Assembly: GCA_938084055.1 (NCBI GenBank)
Contig: CALKDK010000054.1
Span: forward strand, 1 to 64,000
DNA: 64,000 nucleotides
Direction of reading: 5' to 3'
Source: an uncultured Luminiphilus sp.
Lineage (GTDB): Bacteria; Pseudomonadota; Gammaproteobacteria; Pseudomonadales; Halieaceae
Below the pieces are notes generated by a model. That model saw only the letters and a list, made by a program, of their open reading frames with translations, ran no database searches and was not told the DNA's origin. A program made the translations under genes and the position numbers. Positions 39,006 to 48,878 of this stretch are shown here, piece by piece. The first letter of the stretch is position 1. The number at the start of each line of letters is the position of its first letter.

Positions 39006-40907
39006 ATGGACTACCACCTCGAAGGATACCAGCCGGGCAACCCCAGAAACCGCTCTCCCCATCCGGGGCGGACTCTCCCCGAGCAACTACCCGCCACAGC
39101 CGACGTGCTCATCGTCGGCTGTGGCCCCGCCGGGTTGATGCTCGGGGCACAATTGGCGCAATTCGCTGATCTGAGCACGGTGATCATCGACCAAAAACAA
39201 GGACCCCTCGAGGTCGGCCAGGCGGATGGCATCTCAGGTCGATCTCTGGAGATTTTTGACGCCTTTGGATTCAGCAACCGGGTGCTGGAGGAGGCCTATC
39301 AATTAAGAGCCATCAGTTTTTGGCGCCACGATGCCAAAGAGCCGACCCAGATCAAGCGACACGAAAAAAGAGCGGACGGTCGGAGCCAGTTTTCCCATTT
39401 CCCCCACGTAGTACTCAACCAGGCCAGGGTGCATGACTTCCTGCTGGAAACAATGGCCAACGGACCCACAGGTCTGTTGCCCCACTACGGCGTCAGTTTC
39501 CAGTCACTGGCTATCGAGCCCCAAGATCACCATCCAATCAAAGCGGAGCTACAGCGCGCCACGGCCGACGGGCTTCGCCAGCAGAGCCTTGAGGCTCGAT
39601 ACCTGGTGGGCTGTGATGGAGCACACAGTCGGGTGAGGCGGGCCATGGGGCTGGAACTGGAGGGCGATTCGCACCGGCAGGGCTGGGGCGTGATGGATCT
39701 CCTGCTCGTGACAGACTTCCCGGATATTCGCCTCAAAACTGTGGTTGAGTCGGCCCGGGAAGGCACCCTGATGATCATTCCCCGTGAAGGCGGGCATCTT
39801 GTTCGCTTTTATGTCGAGCTTGACCAACTCGCCCACGGAGAGCGCATTCAGGAACGCAACATAACCCTCGAGAACCTGGTCGCGGCAGCGCAGAGGATCT
39901 TATATCCCTACACGCTGACAGTTAAACAGGTGGCCTGGTGGTCAGTGTACGAAGTTGGCCAGCGACTGTGCCCTGTTTTCGACAACCGGAACAGCGCGCC
40001 AACCCAGCGAGGCCCAACCGTGTTTATTGTTGGGGATGCCTGCCACACTCACAGTCCGAAAGCAGGCCAGGGAATGAACATCTCCATGCACGACAGCTTT
40101 AATCTGGGCTGGAAACTTGCGGCGGTTGCGCAGGGTAAAAGCTCCGGGGATTTACTCCTCAGTTACTCAGATGAGCGGCACGCCATTGCCCGGGAACTGA
40201 TTGACTTTGACCGACATTTTGCGAGTCTTTTCTCCGAGGCCGGCAGATCTGAGGAGACATTGGATACCTCGGCGCTACAGGAGGCTCTTATCCGGGCTGA
40301 TGGCTTCGTGTCCGGGACCACCAGCGAGTACGGCCAGTCACCCACAATAGACCGAGCAAGTGCCCAATGGTGCGCCGGCGGTCTGGAGATTGGCAAAAGG
40401 TTTCCGCCACTCACCCTACTCAGAGCGGTGGATGCCTGTCCTCTGCAATTCAAGCAAAAATTGCTGGCAGATGGCCGCTGGCGGCTGGTGGTTTTCGACA
40501 GGCTGTCCCCGCCATCGGGGCTGAGCGATGCGTCGGGGCAGTTCCTGGACTGGCTGGGAGACAGCCCGGATTCACCACTGCAAAAACATACGCCTGAGGG
40601 CACTGACATCGACAGCGTCATCGAGCTCCTGGCCGTCCTGCCGAGGGATTTTCGTGGCATCGAATTCACCGACCTGCCGCCCCTGTTACAGCCCTGCAAA
40701 GGCAAACTTGCACTCAGGGATTACGGCAAGGTTTTCTGTCCCCCCAGTAATCCTGTCGCATGGTATGCAACCCTGGGCATTGACCCGGACCTGGGTTGTT
40801 TGGCTGTGGTGCGTCCCGACCAGCATGTGGCCGCCGTATTTGCCCTCACCGAGTGGCACGCCCTCGCCCGTTTCTTTGCCGGGTTCATGACCCCCACCCA
40901 CGGCTGA
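39006..40907 (+). CDS. FAD-dependent aromatic hydroxylase, MobA/phenol hydroxylase-like
   Basis: The protein of about 633 residues is a class A flavoprotein monooxygenase. It starts DYHLEGYQPGNP as in 3-hydroxybenzoate 4-hydroxylase (MobA), followed by the FAD motif VLIVGCGPAGLMLGAQ, the DG motif GCDGAHSRVRRAMG and the second FAD motif GDACHTHSPKAGQGMNIS. A C-terminal thioredoxin-like domain typical of phenol hydroxylases follows. It hydroxylates an aromatic ring using NAD(P)H and oxygen. Either the ATG at 39006 or a GTG at 39000 overlapping the amidase stop could be the start. The exact substrate is unknown; a hydroxybenzoate or hydroxyarylacetate is plausible. Confidence 0.83.
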   Translation: MDYHLEGYQPGNPRNRSPHPGRTLPEQLPATADVLIVGCGPAGLMLGAQLAQFADLSTVIIDQKQGPLEVGQADGISGRSLEIFDAFGFSNRVLEEAYQLRAISFWRHDAKEPTQIKRHEKRADGRSQFSHFPHVVLNQARVHDFLLETMANGPTGLLPHYGVSFQSLAIEPQDHHPIKAELQRATADGLRQQSLEARYLVGCDGAHSRVRRAMGLELEGDSHRQGWGVMDLLLVTDFPDIRLKTVVESAREGTLMIIPREGGHLVRFYVELDQLAHGERIQERNITLENLVAAAQRILYPYTLTVKQVAWWSVYEVGQRLCPVFDNRNSAPTQRGPTVFIVGDACHTHSPKAGQGMNISMHDSFNLGWKLAAVAQGKSSGDLLLSYSDERHAIARELIDFDRHFASLFSEAGRSEETLDTSALQEALIRADGFVSGTTSEYGQSPTIDRASAQWCAGGLEIGKRFPPLTLLRAVDACPLQFKQKLLADGRWRLVVFDRLSPPSGLSDASGQFLDWLGDSPDSPLQKHTPEGTDIDSVIELLAVLPRDFRGIEFTDLPPLLQPCKGKLALRDYGKVFCPPSNPVAWYATLGIDPDLGCLAVVRPDQHVAAVFALTEWHALARFFAGFMTPTHG

Positions 40908-41131
40908 GGCCAGTCACACCCAGCATGCGCCGCAGCCCGCGGAGTTACCCGGCAAACCCCATTCGACGCGGCGCCGCCCATTGACCGGGGATCGGTGGCA
41001 GCCAGGGTCGCGGGTGCAAGGGCCAAAACCCTCCCAACATAACTCGCGACGCTGCTGAAGTGGCCGTGGCTGCGCTCCCGCCACGCCCCGATTGCCGTCA
41101 AAACCCCACCAAAAACCAACAGAGCGCCAAT

Positions 41132-41160
41132 TTGATACAAAACGTTTAAATCAATTAAAT
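41132..41160 (+). promoter_or_regulatory. Candidate promoter of TonB receptor gene
   Basis: TTGATA (41132-41137) and TTAAAT (41155-41160) are separated by 17 bases and lie in an AT-rich patch within the gene-free stretch 40908-41304, 144 bases before the receptor ATG. The -35 box overlaps the 10-mer TGATACAAAA (41133-41142) shared with the paaX region. Nothing else was recognised in the rest of this 397-base gap. Confidence 0.45.
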
Positions 41161-41304
41161 TTCCTGTATTATTTTTTTCCTGTGAAAATTAGCACTTTCC
41201 AAGCGCCCTACGATCTTGGCATGATCGGCAGACCACATGCTCACAACCAAAAAATAAGCCCCAGAGGCGCCAACACAAACCCGGTCCAACAATGGATGCT
41301 CCCC

Positions 41305-43617
41305 ATGAAAACAACACACGCAACTGCTTTTTCCCGAACACCACTCGCGCTGGCCCTGGCCACCGCCTGCCTTGCCACACCCCTTTACGCCCAGGATACA
41401 GGCCAACTTGAAGAAGTGATCGTGACCGCGACAAAGCGGGCGGAATCACTCCAGGAAGTGGGCATGTCGATCACGGTGCTGTCCGAGCGCGCCATCGAAG
41501 ACATGGGTATCGACAGTTATCTGGATTTCGCGGTGCGCATTCCCAACCTCGGTACTGCGTTTCAATCCGACGGGCGTTTCGATTCAAACTCCCCCGCACT
41601 GCGGGGCGTGTTCGGTAGTGGTGACAAGTCATCGGCAGCCACAACTGGAATTTACATCGACGACGTGCCGGTTACCGCCGCACTGCAACCACGGGTTCTG
41701 GACCTCGAGCGCATCGAGGTACTGAGAGGCCCACAGGGCTCGCTGTACGGGGCGCGCTCAATGGGCGGCACCATTCGCCTCATTACCCAGCAACCAAACC
41801 TTCAGGAATCCTCAGGAGCCTTACACACCTCAATCTCGTCAGTCAGCGACGGGGGCACGAACTTTGCCGTTGATGGCAACTTCAACCTGCCCCTGGTAGA
41901 AGACAAGCTTGGACTGCGTTTTGCCGCCTATTCCGGAACAATTTCCGGTATTTATGACCGGGTTTACGACCCGACCTGGTTCAACTACCAGACGGGCGAG
42001 GAAGTGCTGGGTACCACACCCGCTTTTGATCGCAATGAGGATGTCGATGACGAGGACTATTACGGCGGCCAGATTGCCCTGAAGTGGATGGCTACCGAAA
42101 ATCTCTCCATCACCCCTAAATTTATGTACCAAAAAATCAAGGCAGACGGCCTGCCCTTTGCCGATGTCGATGCGGAAAACATGGAGACACCGCGCTTTTT
42201 TGACTCCGATGAGCCGGGTCAAGATGAATGGTGGATTGCGAGTGTCGTCGTAAATTGGTCGATCAATGCGGGTGATATCACCTCCACCACGGCATTTTAC
42301 GAGCGGGAGACCTCGGAGTTCGAGGAGGAACATACCTTCCTGGACTTCATCTACGGCGCCGCTGTCGGCATACCCATCACCCCGCTGGAGTCTGTTCTGG
42401 AGACCACTTCGGAATATGAAAACTTCACCCACGAGACCCGCTTCACCAGCAATCTCGACGGAGCCCTGAACTACACTGTGGGGCTCTTTTATGGCGACAG
42501 CGAATTCATACGCGGCTATCCGCCGGCACTGCAACCGGGGGCCAATGCAGCGCTTGACAGCGCGCTGGGCATACCACCCCCGGGGTCAGCGGGGATTGTT
42601 CCCGGTGATTTGATCTACATCACCAGTCAACCCGAACAGGTTGAAGAACTGGCTATTTTTGGCGAGATCACCTGGGATGTAACCGACCGAATTGCCCTGA
42701 CCGCCGGTGGTCGCTGGTACGACACCGAAGTATCCTTCAGCTCCGCCTCTGACGGCTTTGCCAACGGTGGCCCCAGCGAGTTCTCAGGTGACCAGAGCGA
42801 GAGCGGCTTCAACCCCAAAGTCATGGCGTCCTTCGATGCCAGTGATGACCTCAACTTTTACGCCAGTGCCTCCAAGGGCTTCCGCGTAGGTGGGGTCAAC
42901 GGACAGATCTCTCCCACCCTGTGCGGTGATGAACTGGACCGGGTCGGTCTGGATCCCGAGTCACTGCGCACCTATGACTCGGACGACCTCTGGAGCTATG
43001 AGGTTGGCGTAAAATCAACCCTGGCCGATAATCGCGTCTCGCTGAATGCCGCTGCCTTCTTTATTGATTGGCAGGATTCTCTGCAGGTCCAGCGTCTTGC
43101 CTGTGGCTTCCAGGTTGATGCCAACATCGGTGACGTTGAGAGCACCGGGTTCGAGGTTGAGTTGTCGGCCGCTCCCATCGAAGGCCTGACTCTGGATGTT
43201 GGCGTGGGCTACACCCATACGGAAGTCGCCAGCCCCGCTGGTGATGGCTTCCCCGGTTATGAGCAAGGCGAATCGCTGCACGGCGTACCCGACTGGACAT
43301 CAACCGGCTCTGCCCAATACATTTTCCCCGCCTTCAATGGTTGGGACGGTCGCCTCAGGGCTGACGCCAACTACTATGGTGAGAGCACCAGCTTTAATAA
43401 CGGCTCGGTGATTGATCGTGACAGTTGGTCAGCCATCAACCTGCGGGCAGGTATCGTGGCTGAGCGGTGGGAAGTCACCTTGTTCGCTGACAACGTCACC
43501 GACGAGCGCGCCAATCTCGCCGATAATCGCTCGATTGCAGCCGAGATGCCCGGGCGCCCGCGCATCGTCACCAACCGACCCCGCACCATGGGCCTTGAAG
43601 CCCGTTACCGCTTCTGA
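41305..43617 (+). CDS. TonB-dependent outer-membrane receptor
   Basis: The 770-residue product carries a signal peptide (PLALALATACLATPLYAQ), the plug-start text LEEVIVTATKRAESLQEVG, the plug motif RIEVLRGPQGSLYGARSMGG and a 22-strand-type barrel ending in ARYRF. The ATG at 41305 gives a compact signal peptide; an ATG at 41296 is equally possible, and neither has a strong ribosome-binding site. Plug and barrel text resemble the receptors that marine gammaproteobacteria use for organic substrates. It is followed by a strong terminator and faces the penicillin-acylase gene. Confidence 0.9.
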   Translation: MKTTHATAFSRTPLALALATACLATPLYAQDTGQLEEVIVTATKRAESLQEVGMSITVLSERAIEDMGIDSYLDFAVRIPNLGTAFQSDGRFDSNSPALRGVFGSGDKSSAATTGIYIDDVPVTAALQPRVLDLERIEVLRGPQGSLYGARSMGGTIRLITQQPNLQESSGALHTSISSVSDGGTNFAVDGNFNLPLVEDKLGLRFAAYSGTISGIYDRVYDPTWFNYQTGEEVLGTTPAFDRNEDVDDEDYYGGQIALKWMATENLSITPKFMYQKIKADGLPFADVDAENMETPRFFDSDEPGQDEWWIASVVVNWSINAGDITSTTAFYERETSEFEEEHTFLDFIYGAAVGIPITPLESVLETTSEYENFTHETRFTSNLDGALNYTVGLFYGDSEFIRGYPPALQPGANAALDSALGIPPPGSAGIVPGDLIYITSQPEQVEELAIFGEITWDVTDRIALTAGGRWYDTEVSFSSASDGFANGGPSEFSGDQSESGFNPKVMASFDASDDLNFYASASKGFRVGGVNGQISPTLCGDELDRVGLDPESLRTYDSDDLWSYEVGVKSTLADNRVSLNAAAFFIDWQDSLQVQRLACGFQVDANIGDVESTGFEVELSAAPIEGLTLDVGVGYTHTEVASPAGDGFPGYEQGESLHGVPDWTSTGSAQYIFPAFNGWDGRLRADANYYGESTSFNNGSVIDRDSWSAINLRAGIVAERWEVTLFADNVTDERANLADNRSIAAEMPGRPRIVTNRPRTMGLEARYRF

Positions 43618-43635
43618 AGAGTCAGTGGGAACAAC

Positions 43636-43665
43636 AAGGCGCTGCTGATGCAGCGCCTTTTTTTT
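43636..43665 (+). terminator. Intrinsic terminator after the TonB receptor
   Basis: AAGGCGCTGC (43636-43645), loop TGAT, then GCAGCGCCTT running into eight T residues. The stem is perfect and sits 18 bases after the receptor stop codon. Confidence 0.93.
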
Positions 43666-43864
43666 GCCTGAAGACGACGCTACCGGTGCTTGTGCGGTTG
43701 CCGAATGGCGCATTCCGCAACCGGACCGGCTTTTATTTATCCGCAGTAGTCCCACAAGCTTCGCCGCCGGGATCCGCTGGGCAGCGATTGGCAGCCAACC
43801 TGTTGCGTGCCTTCTCTCCCGGTGGAGTCACGGGCCATCAATCACCGAACCTGCGCAGCACAGT

Positions 43865-46411
43865 TCAGGGTGCCTCGGACACGGCCTGCAGCACCTGTTC
43901 ACTCACTGCGTCCCGCGCTACCGAGGCTCGATCAAAGGGCAGGCTTTTGTGACGAAATGCCGTGTATAACCCCATCTGATCATCCCTATGGGCCATGGGG
44001 TTACCCGAGGCGTCAAGGTGTCCCCCCTGCCCAGGGGGGATCACATCATGGGCTTCGATACCGGAACCCGTGGCGACAAAGATATTATTTTCGCTGCCCC
44101 TATTCTGGTAGCCCCGCAGGCTGACCGAATTGTCCGTATCGGCCTGGGGAACCCCTCGGAAATTCACCGGCTGCCAGACCATGGGCGCGGCCTCCAGCCG
44201 CCAGTCGCTAACCACAGGCCCCTGCTCTGCGACCAACTCTTCGATAGCGCTGAGAAAACTGGCGCCAAAGACCTGCTCTGGCGTGGCGCCGTTAAGCAGG
44301 TCGAAGCCACCTTCAGTACCCGCGTCCCGGTCATCCAGATACTTGGCCAGGGCTCGAACCGCCACAGTCGTGCTCATGGCTGCGCCCACGGGCTGGTTTG
44401 GCAGGTTAGTGGCGGCGAAGCGAAAATATTCTGCCTCCCCCACGTCATCCAGGAACACCAGGCGCTGCAGATGGCGCAGAAAGGCCTCCATGATGGCGTT
44501 CGCGGGTCCGTAATGGCCGGTGTCATCAACCCGCCAGGAACGGTCCCAGTCCACCAGCCACTGATGCGCCGATGCAGCTGTCCCGTCAATGGCTTGTGCC
44601 GCCAGTGCTTCGCCCAACAGGGGCAAGAGATAACGGTGATTCACGTCTTCAAAAGTACTGCGGGTATTGATGGCAGCGACCGCCGCCACCGACCGGGACT
44701 CCAGGCCCTCGATTTCATCGATCAGGATGTGCACGCGGTCGGCCCTGGACCAGGTGTAGGGCCATAGATCGGAGCTGATCCAGTTACCGGCAGGCCGATT
44801 GTTCCAATTGACGATGTAACCCTGCTCCGGATCGAGGATTTTTGGATTGTCCGCGAAGGGGCGCATGCCCTGCCAATCCATACTGCCATCACCCGGCGCC
44901 GGTAAGCGCGGGTCGTGACCGGGAGCTCGCCGGGGATAACGACCGCTGTGCACGTAACCCAGTCGTCCCATTTTATCCATGGTGTACATATTGATATTGG
45001 TGGTCTTGTCGGCGATGCGCGCCTCCGCCGCCTCCAGGGTCTTGTCGGTGGCGAGCCACACCCAGGCCATCAAATCCTGAACAGCTGCGCCCTCCCAGGC
45101 CCGGGCCCTGGCCCAGGCTACGCCGCCCGCCGGATTGTGGGCCAGCACCATCCCGTGCACGGATCGCCTGGCCGTCACGGTCACAGGCTCAGCTCCGGCC
45201 ACCGCTATCTGCTCGGGCCAGCTGTCGAAATCCTGCCAGCCCCCCTGATGCCAATACTGCTCGGGATTCTCTGGGTTTAAGCGCAGCCAAAATTCATCGG
45301 TCTGGTCCGAGATGCCCGCCGTGCTGCCCCAGGCGACGTGGTTGTTGTGGGCAAACAGCAGCGCCGGCAACGCCAGCAGCGTATTGCCAACAACATCAAA
45401 GTCGCCGCCGTGCAAACCAACCCCGTAGACATAACTGGGCATGGCAAAGCCAAACTGGGGTCCATTGAGCAGCGCCCCTTTGCCGTCGGCCAGGTCGGTC
45501 ACCGCCCAATAGTTGCTGGCCGGGGCAAAGTCGCTGTGGCGGCCGTAGCCGGTCTCTGCCAGCTGCCGCTCGAGCCGGGCCTGACCAAACTCGGTATTAC
45601 TCAGCCCGGCAAACCGTCCATCCGCACCCGTCACAATCCGGGCAAGGGGTGATACGGCGGTCTCATCATTGAGATAGTCAGGGCGCTCGGGCGCCACCAG
45701 GGTGAGCGGCGCTTGCCGAGGCACGGTCGTGGGAGAGGTGTTGTCCACCAACCACTTGACCGCATTAAACAAAGCCCAGCCCCCGGGTACGCCATGGCGC
45801 TGCTCCATTGCCCGCAGGAACGCCAGATTGTCGCGTTCGCTGCTGAAATCGGCATAGCGATGGGCAATCGAACCCACGAAGATGGCCGCGACATCCAGCG
45901 CCGTCCAGCGGGATGGCGAGAAGCCATGATCATAGAACGGTTTCGGCAGCGGCTTACCGGGTTGCTGCGCCAGTTCCTCCAGCCGCGCATTGAAGCCCGC
46001 TGCATAACCCGCCAACACCTCGCGATCACGCTCAGGCAGCACCGCTACCTGCTCCTCCACCGTGGGATGGTTGTATTCCGTGCGCAGCTTGATATCCAGA
46101 TCCAGGAACTCAGGGCCCAGCACCTCCGCCACCCTGCCCCGGGCCGTGCGCTTGAGCATTTCCATCTGAAACAGGCGATCGCTGGCCACAGCATAGCCAT
46201 AGCCGAAAAACACGCCAAAGTTGGAATCAGCAAATACCTGGGGGGTACCGTAGGCGTCCCTGTAGAGGGTCACCCTGCCGGGAGCCTTGGCGACAGCCGT
46301 CGATTCACCGGGGACCACCGCTTCCCGATGAGCGCCCGGCCCGCCCTGCTGGGCATCGCCACAGCCCAGCAGACTGATGCACAGCCCAAAACAAACTGCC
46401 CTTATCGTCAT
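43865..46411 (-). CDS. Penicillin acylase family (Ntn-hydrolase) lipoprotein
   Basis: The 848-residue precursor belongs to the N-terminal nucleophile acylases (penicillin G acylase, acyl-homoserine lactone acylase, aculeacin acylase). A lipoprotein signal ends at C17 (SLLGC). The alpha-chain region includes YGTPQVFADS and GYGYAVASDRLFQMEM. The probable self-cleavage site precedes S299 in FAPASNYWAV, where this serine would become the N-terminal nucleophile. YIVNWNNRPAGNW holds the expected oxyanion asparagine region. The start at 46411 is chosen for the lipobox. It could release phenylacetate or fatty acids from amides; its proximity to paaK favours the former. It has its own gap on both sides. 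Confidence 0.87.
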   Translation of the reverse strand: MTIRAVCFGLCISLLGCGDAQQGGPGAHREAVVPGESTAVAKAPGRVTLYRDAYGTPQVFADSNFGVFFGYGYAVASDRLFQMEMLKRTARGRVAEVLGPEFLDLDIKLRTEYNHPTVEEQVAVLPERDREVLAGYAAGFNARLEELAQQPGKPLPKPFYDHGFSPSRWTALDVAAIFVGSIAHRYADFSSERDNLAFLRAMEQRHGVPGGWALFNAVKWLVDNTSPTTVPRQAPLTLVAPERPDYLNDETAVSPLARIVTGADGRFAGLSNTEFGQARLERQLAETGYGRHSDFAPASNYWAVTDLADGKGALLNGPQFGFAMPSYVYGVGLHGGDFDVVGNTLLALPALLFAHNNHVAWGSTAGISDQTDEFWLRLNPENPEQYWHQGGWQDFDSWPEQIAVAGAEPVTVTARRSVHGMVLAHNPAGGVAWARARAWEGAAVQDLMAWVWLATDKTLEAAEARIADKTTNINMYTMDKMGRLGYVHSGRYPRRAPGHDPRLPAPGDGSMDWQGMRPFADNPKILDPEQGYIVNWNNRPAGNWISSDLWPYTWSRADRVHILIDEIEGLESRSVAAVAAINTRSTFEDVNHRYLLPLLGEALAAQAIDGTAASAHQWLVDWDRSWRVDDTGHYGPANAIMEAFLRHLQRLVFLDDVGEAEYFRFAATNLPNQPVGAAMSTTVAVRALAKYLDDRDAGTEGGFDLLNGATPEQVFGASFLSAIEELVAEQGPVVSDWRLEAAPMVWQPVNFRGVPQADTDNSVSLRGYQNRGSENNIFVATGSGIEAHDVIPPGQGGHLDASGNPMAHRDDQMGLYTAFRHKSLPFDRASVARDAVSEQVLQAVSEAP

Positions 46412-46448
46412 CGCCCTCGCACTCCCTATCCGCCGGCGAATTCCCGGC

Positions 46449-46475
46449 AAAAAAAAGGGCTGTCCAGCAGCCCTT
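46449..46475 (-). terminator. Terminator after the TonB receptor at 46.5-48.8 kb
   Basis: On the minus strand AAAGGGCTG and CAGCCCTTT form a stem with a 5-base loop and run into a row of T residues, 18 bases after the receptor stop codon. It separates the receptor from the acylase gene. Confidence 0.88.
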
Positions 46476-46493
46476 TGATCACACCCTTTGCCA

Positions 46494-48794
46494 TTACATC
46501 TCGTAGGAGACTGCAACACCGTACAGCGCCGGTGCACCCCAAACGCCGATGACGCCGGGCCCGATGGTGTAACTGTGGGAGACCCATTCCTCGTCCGTGA
46601 GGTTCTTACCCCACAGGGCCACCTGCCAGTTGCCGCTGGCGGAGGTCCAGGACAGGCGCGCGTCGATGAGATCAAACTCATCAATGATCGTATTCTGGTT
46701 AATGTAATCATTGATCTGTTCGTCGGTGTGGTAGTAATCCGCCCGCAGGCTGATCATGCTGCCCCCCGGCAAAGGGAAGTCGATAACGCCACCCAGGGAG
46801 TATTTGTTCTCCGGGGCCTGGCGCAGGTCATCCGAGTTACCCGGTATCGCGGTGGGGTCAACACCACCGATGGTGAAATCAGCCACGGCGGTATCCAGGT
46901 AGGCGTAGGTACCAAAGAGCCGGAAGTTCTCTGACGGGGCCCAGGTGACCTCCATCTCCAGGCCGGCGATCTCCGCCTCACCGATATTCTCGGTGGTGAA
47001 CTGTCCGAAATCCGGGTTGTCGGCGGTGGGACCGAAACGCACGATCTGCAGATCGGTGTAATCCATGTAAAAGGCCGCCGCATTCAGACGCAGGGTGCGG
47101 TTGAGAAAATCACCCTTTAAACCCAATTCGTAGTTGATCACGTTCTCGGGATCGATTGACCGGGCCGCCTGCTCGGGGGTACCGGCGCCACCCCCGAAAC
47201 CACCGCTCTTGAAGCCCCAGGACGCGGTGCCGTACAGCATCAGGTCATCGCTGACGTTGTAGGTCAGGGTGAATTTGGGTGACACATCGCTCCAGTCGTC
47301 CTTGGCACTGACGGTAAAGGTCTGGGGTATGACCGACAGGCTACCCCCGACCCCGGCACAGTACTGGGGGAAGTTGGCCTGTCCGGCGGCGTTGCCGCAG
47401 TTGACCCCTGTCGTAGTGGTATCTTTTTCGTCGTAGGTATAACGAAGGCCAAAAGTCATGGTCAGGGCGTCGGTCAGATCGTAGTCACCCTGGAAATAGG
47501 CCGCGTAGGAGGTGGTGGTGTTGACCTGCCGAGACACCTCGTTACCAATGTCAGTGGCCCCCGCCCAATCCTGGGTAGAGGGATCAACAAATACCCCACC
47601 GCCCACCGCTCCCGGTATCAGCAATCGGTACTGCTCGGTGCGCTCCGAGTCCTCATCGAGGTAGTAAAGGCCCGCGACGTAATTGAAGCGGCCATCCAGA
47701 TTGGATGTCCAGCGGAATTCCTGGGTGAAGGTATCGATGTCCTGGGTAATGTCATCGATAATTTCCACCGGAATACCCACGCCCACCGACGCCATGCCCC
47801 AATCGGTCTTGGCGTTGCGGAAGCCGGTAATGGAGGTCAGCGTTCCCGCACCGAACTCGATATCCCCCACCAGGCTGAAACCAGAGGCCTCGCGCTCAGA
47901 ACCGCCCCCCTCTTCCTTGGTGCCTGCCGGAGCGGCAACCTTCCTGAAGCCACCGCCCCAGGACTTCCAGACGTCTACGGTCGGACCACCGTTGCCGAAC
48001 ACCGGAAAACGTCCCATGTCCTCACGCTCATCCTCCATGTAGTCGGCGGACAGTAGCCAATCCATGCGTTCGGTCTCCCAGCGCAGTTGCCCCCGGTAGG
48101 AGGTGACATCCTCGTCCTGCTGGTCAACGCCCATGATGATGTTGTCGACATAACCGTCGTGCTCCCGGTGGTTGTAAACCAGCTTGCCCGAGAGATTTTC
48201 CGTCAGCCCGCCAGAAATCAAACCCTGGTAACGAAGGGTGCCCTCATTGCCCGCCGATACTTCGGCACGAATATTGGTCTCCTGGCTGGGCTTGAGGGTG
48301 GTGACGTTGATAACGCCGCCGACCGCATTGCGCCCGAACAGTGTGCCCTGAGGACCGCGCAGCACTTCGATGCGCTCAACGTCAAACATTTCCTGATTGA
48401 TCGATGCGATGGAGCCGACGTACATGCCGTCGAGGAACATGACCACCGAGTTGTCCATGCTCGGGCCGTCGTCGGCGGAACTGACTCCGCGCATGGATAT
48501 AATGGCCTGCCCGGGCGCAAACTCGGCGTAGGCCATACCCGGGACACGAAAGGCAATTTCAGTGGGGCCAAATATCTGGGCATCATTGAGCTCATCGCCG
48601 CTGATGGCCGTCACCGCCACACCGATGTCCTGCAGGTTTTCCTCGCGGTAGGTGGAGGTCACGATCACCTCTTCCAGTTGATCACCCTGGGCCAGTGCGG
48701 GAGCGCTATTGAACAGCAGCGCCGCTGCGGCGGCGCCGCTGCCCAGTAAGGCAGATCGGCAGGCACTGGTTATTGGCTTGATCTGATGATCCAT
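46494..48794 (-). CDS. TonB-dependent outer-membrane receptor
   Basis: This 766-residue receptor has a signal peptide (LLGSGAAAAALLFNSAPALA), then LEEVIVTSTYREENLQDIG, the plug motif RIEVLRGPQGTLFGRNAVGG and a barrel whose last strand reads ALYGVAVSYEM. The ATG follows CGAGGGAACGACT. It lies between the penicillin-acylase gene and paaK, all on the minus strand, so it may bring in the amide or acid those enzymes use. An intrinsic terminator ends it. Confidence 0.9.
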   Translation of the reverse strand: MDHQIKPITSACRSALLGSGAAAAALLFNSAPALAQGDQLEEVIVTSTYREENLQDIGVAVTAISGDELNDAQIFGPTEIAFRVPGMAYAEFAPGQAIISMRGVSSADDGPSMDNSVVMFLDGMYVGSIASINQEMFDVERIEVLRGPQGTLFGRNAVGGVINVTTLKPSQETNIRAEVSAGNEGTLRYQGLISGGLTENLSGKLVYNHREHDGYVDNIIMGVDQQDEDVTSYRGQLRWETERMDWLLSADYMEDEREDMGRFPVFGNGGPTVDVWKSWGGGFRKVAAPAGTKEEGGGSEREASGFSLVGDIEFGAGTLTSITGFRNAKTDWGMASVGVGIPVEIIDDITQDIDTFTQEFRWTSNLDGRFNYVAGLYYLDEDSERTEQYRLLIPGAVGGGVFVDPSTQDWAGATDIGNEVSRQVNTTTSYAAYFQGDYDLTDALTMTFGLRYTYDEKDTTTTGVNCGNAAGQANFPQYCAGVGGSLSVIPQTFTVSAKDDWSDVSPKFTLTYNVSDDLMLYGTASWGFKSGGFGGGAGTPEQAARSIDPENVINYELGLKGDFLNRTLRLNAAAFYMDYTDLQIVRFGPTADNPDFGQFTTENIGEAEIAGLEMEVTWAPSENFRLFGTYAYLDTAVADFTIGGVDPTAIPGNSDDLRQAPENKYSLGGVIDFPLPGGSMISLRADYYHTDEQINDYINQNTIIDEFDLIDARLSWTSASGNWQVALWGKNLTDEEWVSHSYTIGPGVIGVWGAPALYGVAVSYEM

Positions 48795-48878
48795 AGTCGT
48801 TCCCTCGTCGTTGCACTTTTTTGTTGGGAGGCGGGCAAGCCAGCCCCCGGTTATGTCTTACATCCCAATACCGAACCG

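Noticed and set aside
46412-46711. A 100-residue N-terminal extension of the penicillin acylase
   Set aside because: It overlaps the TonB receptor gene and its terminator, and would bury the lipobox; the start at 46411 gives a proper lipoprotein signal.
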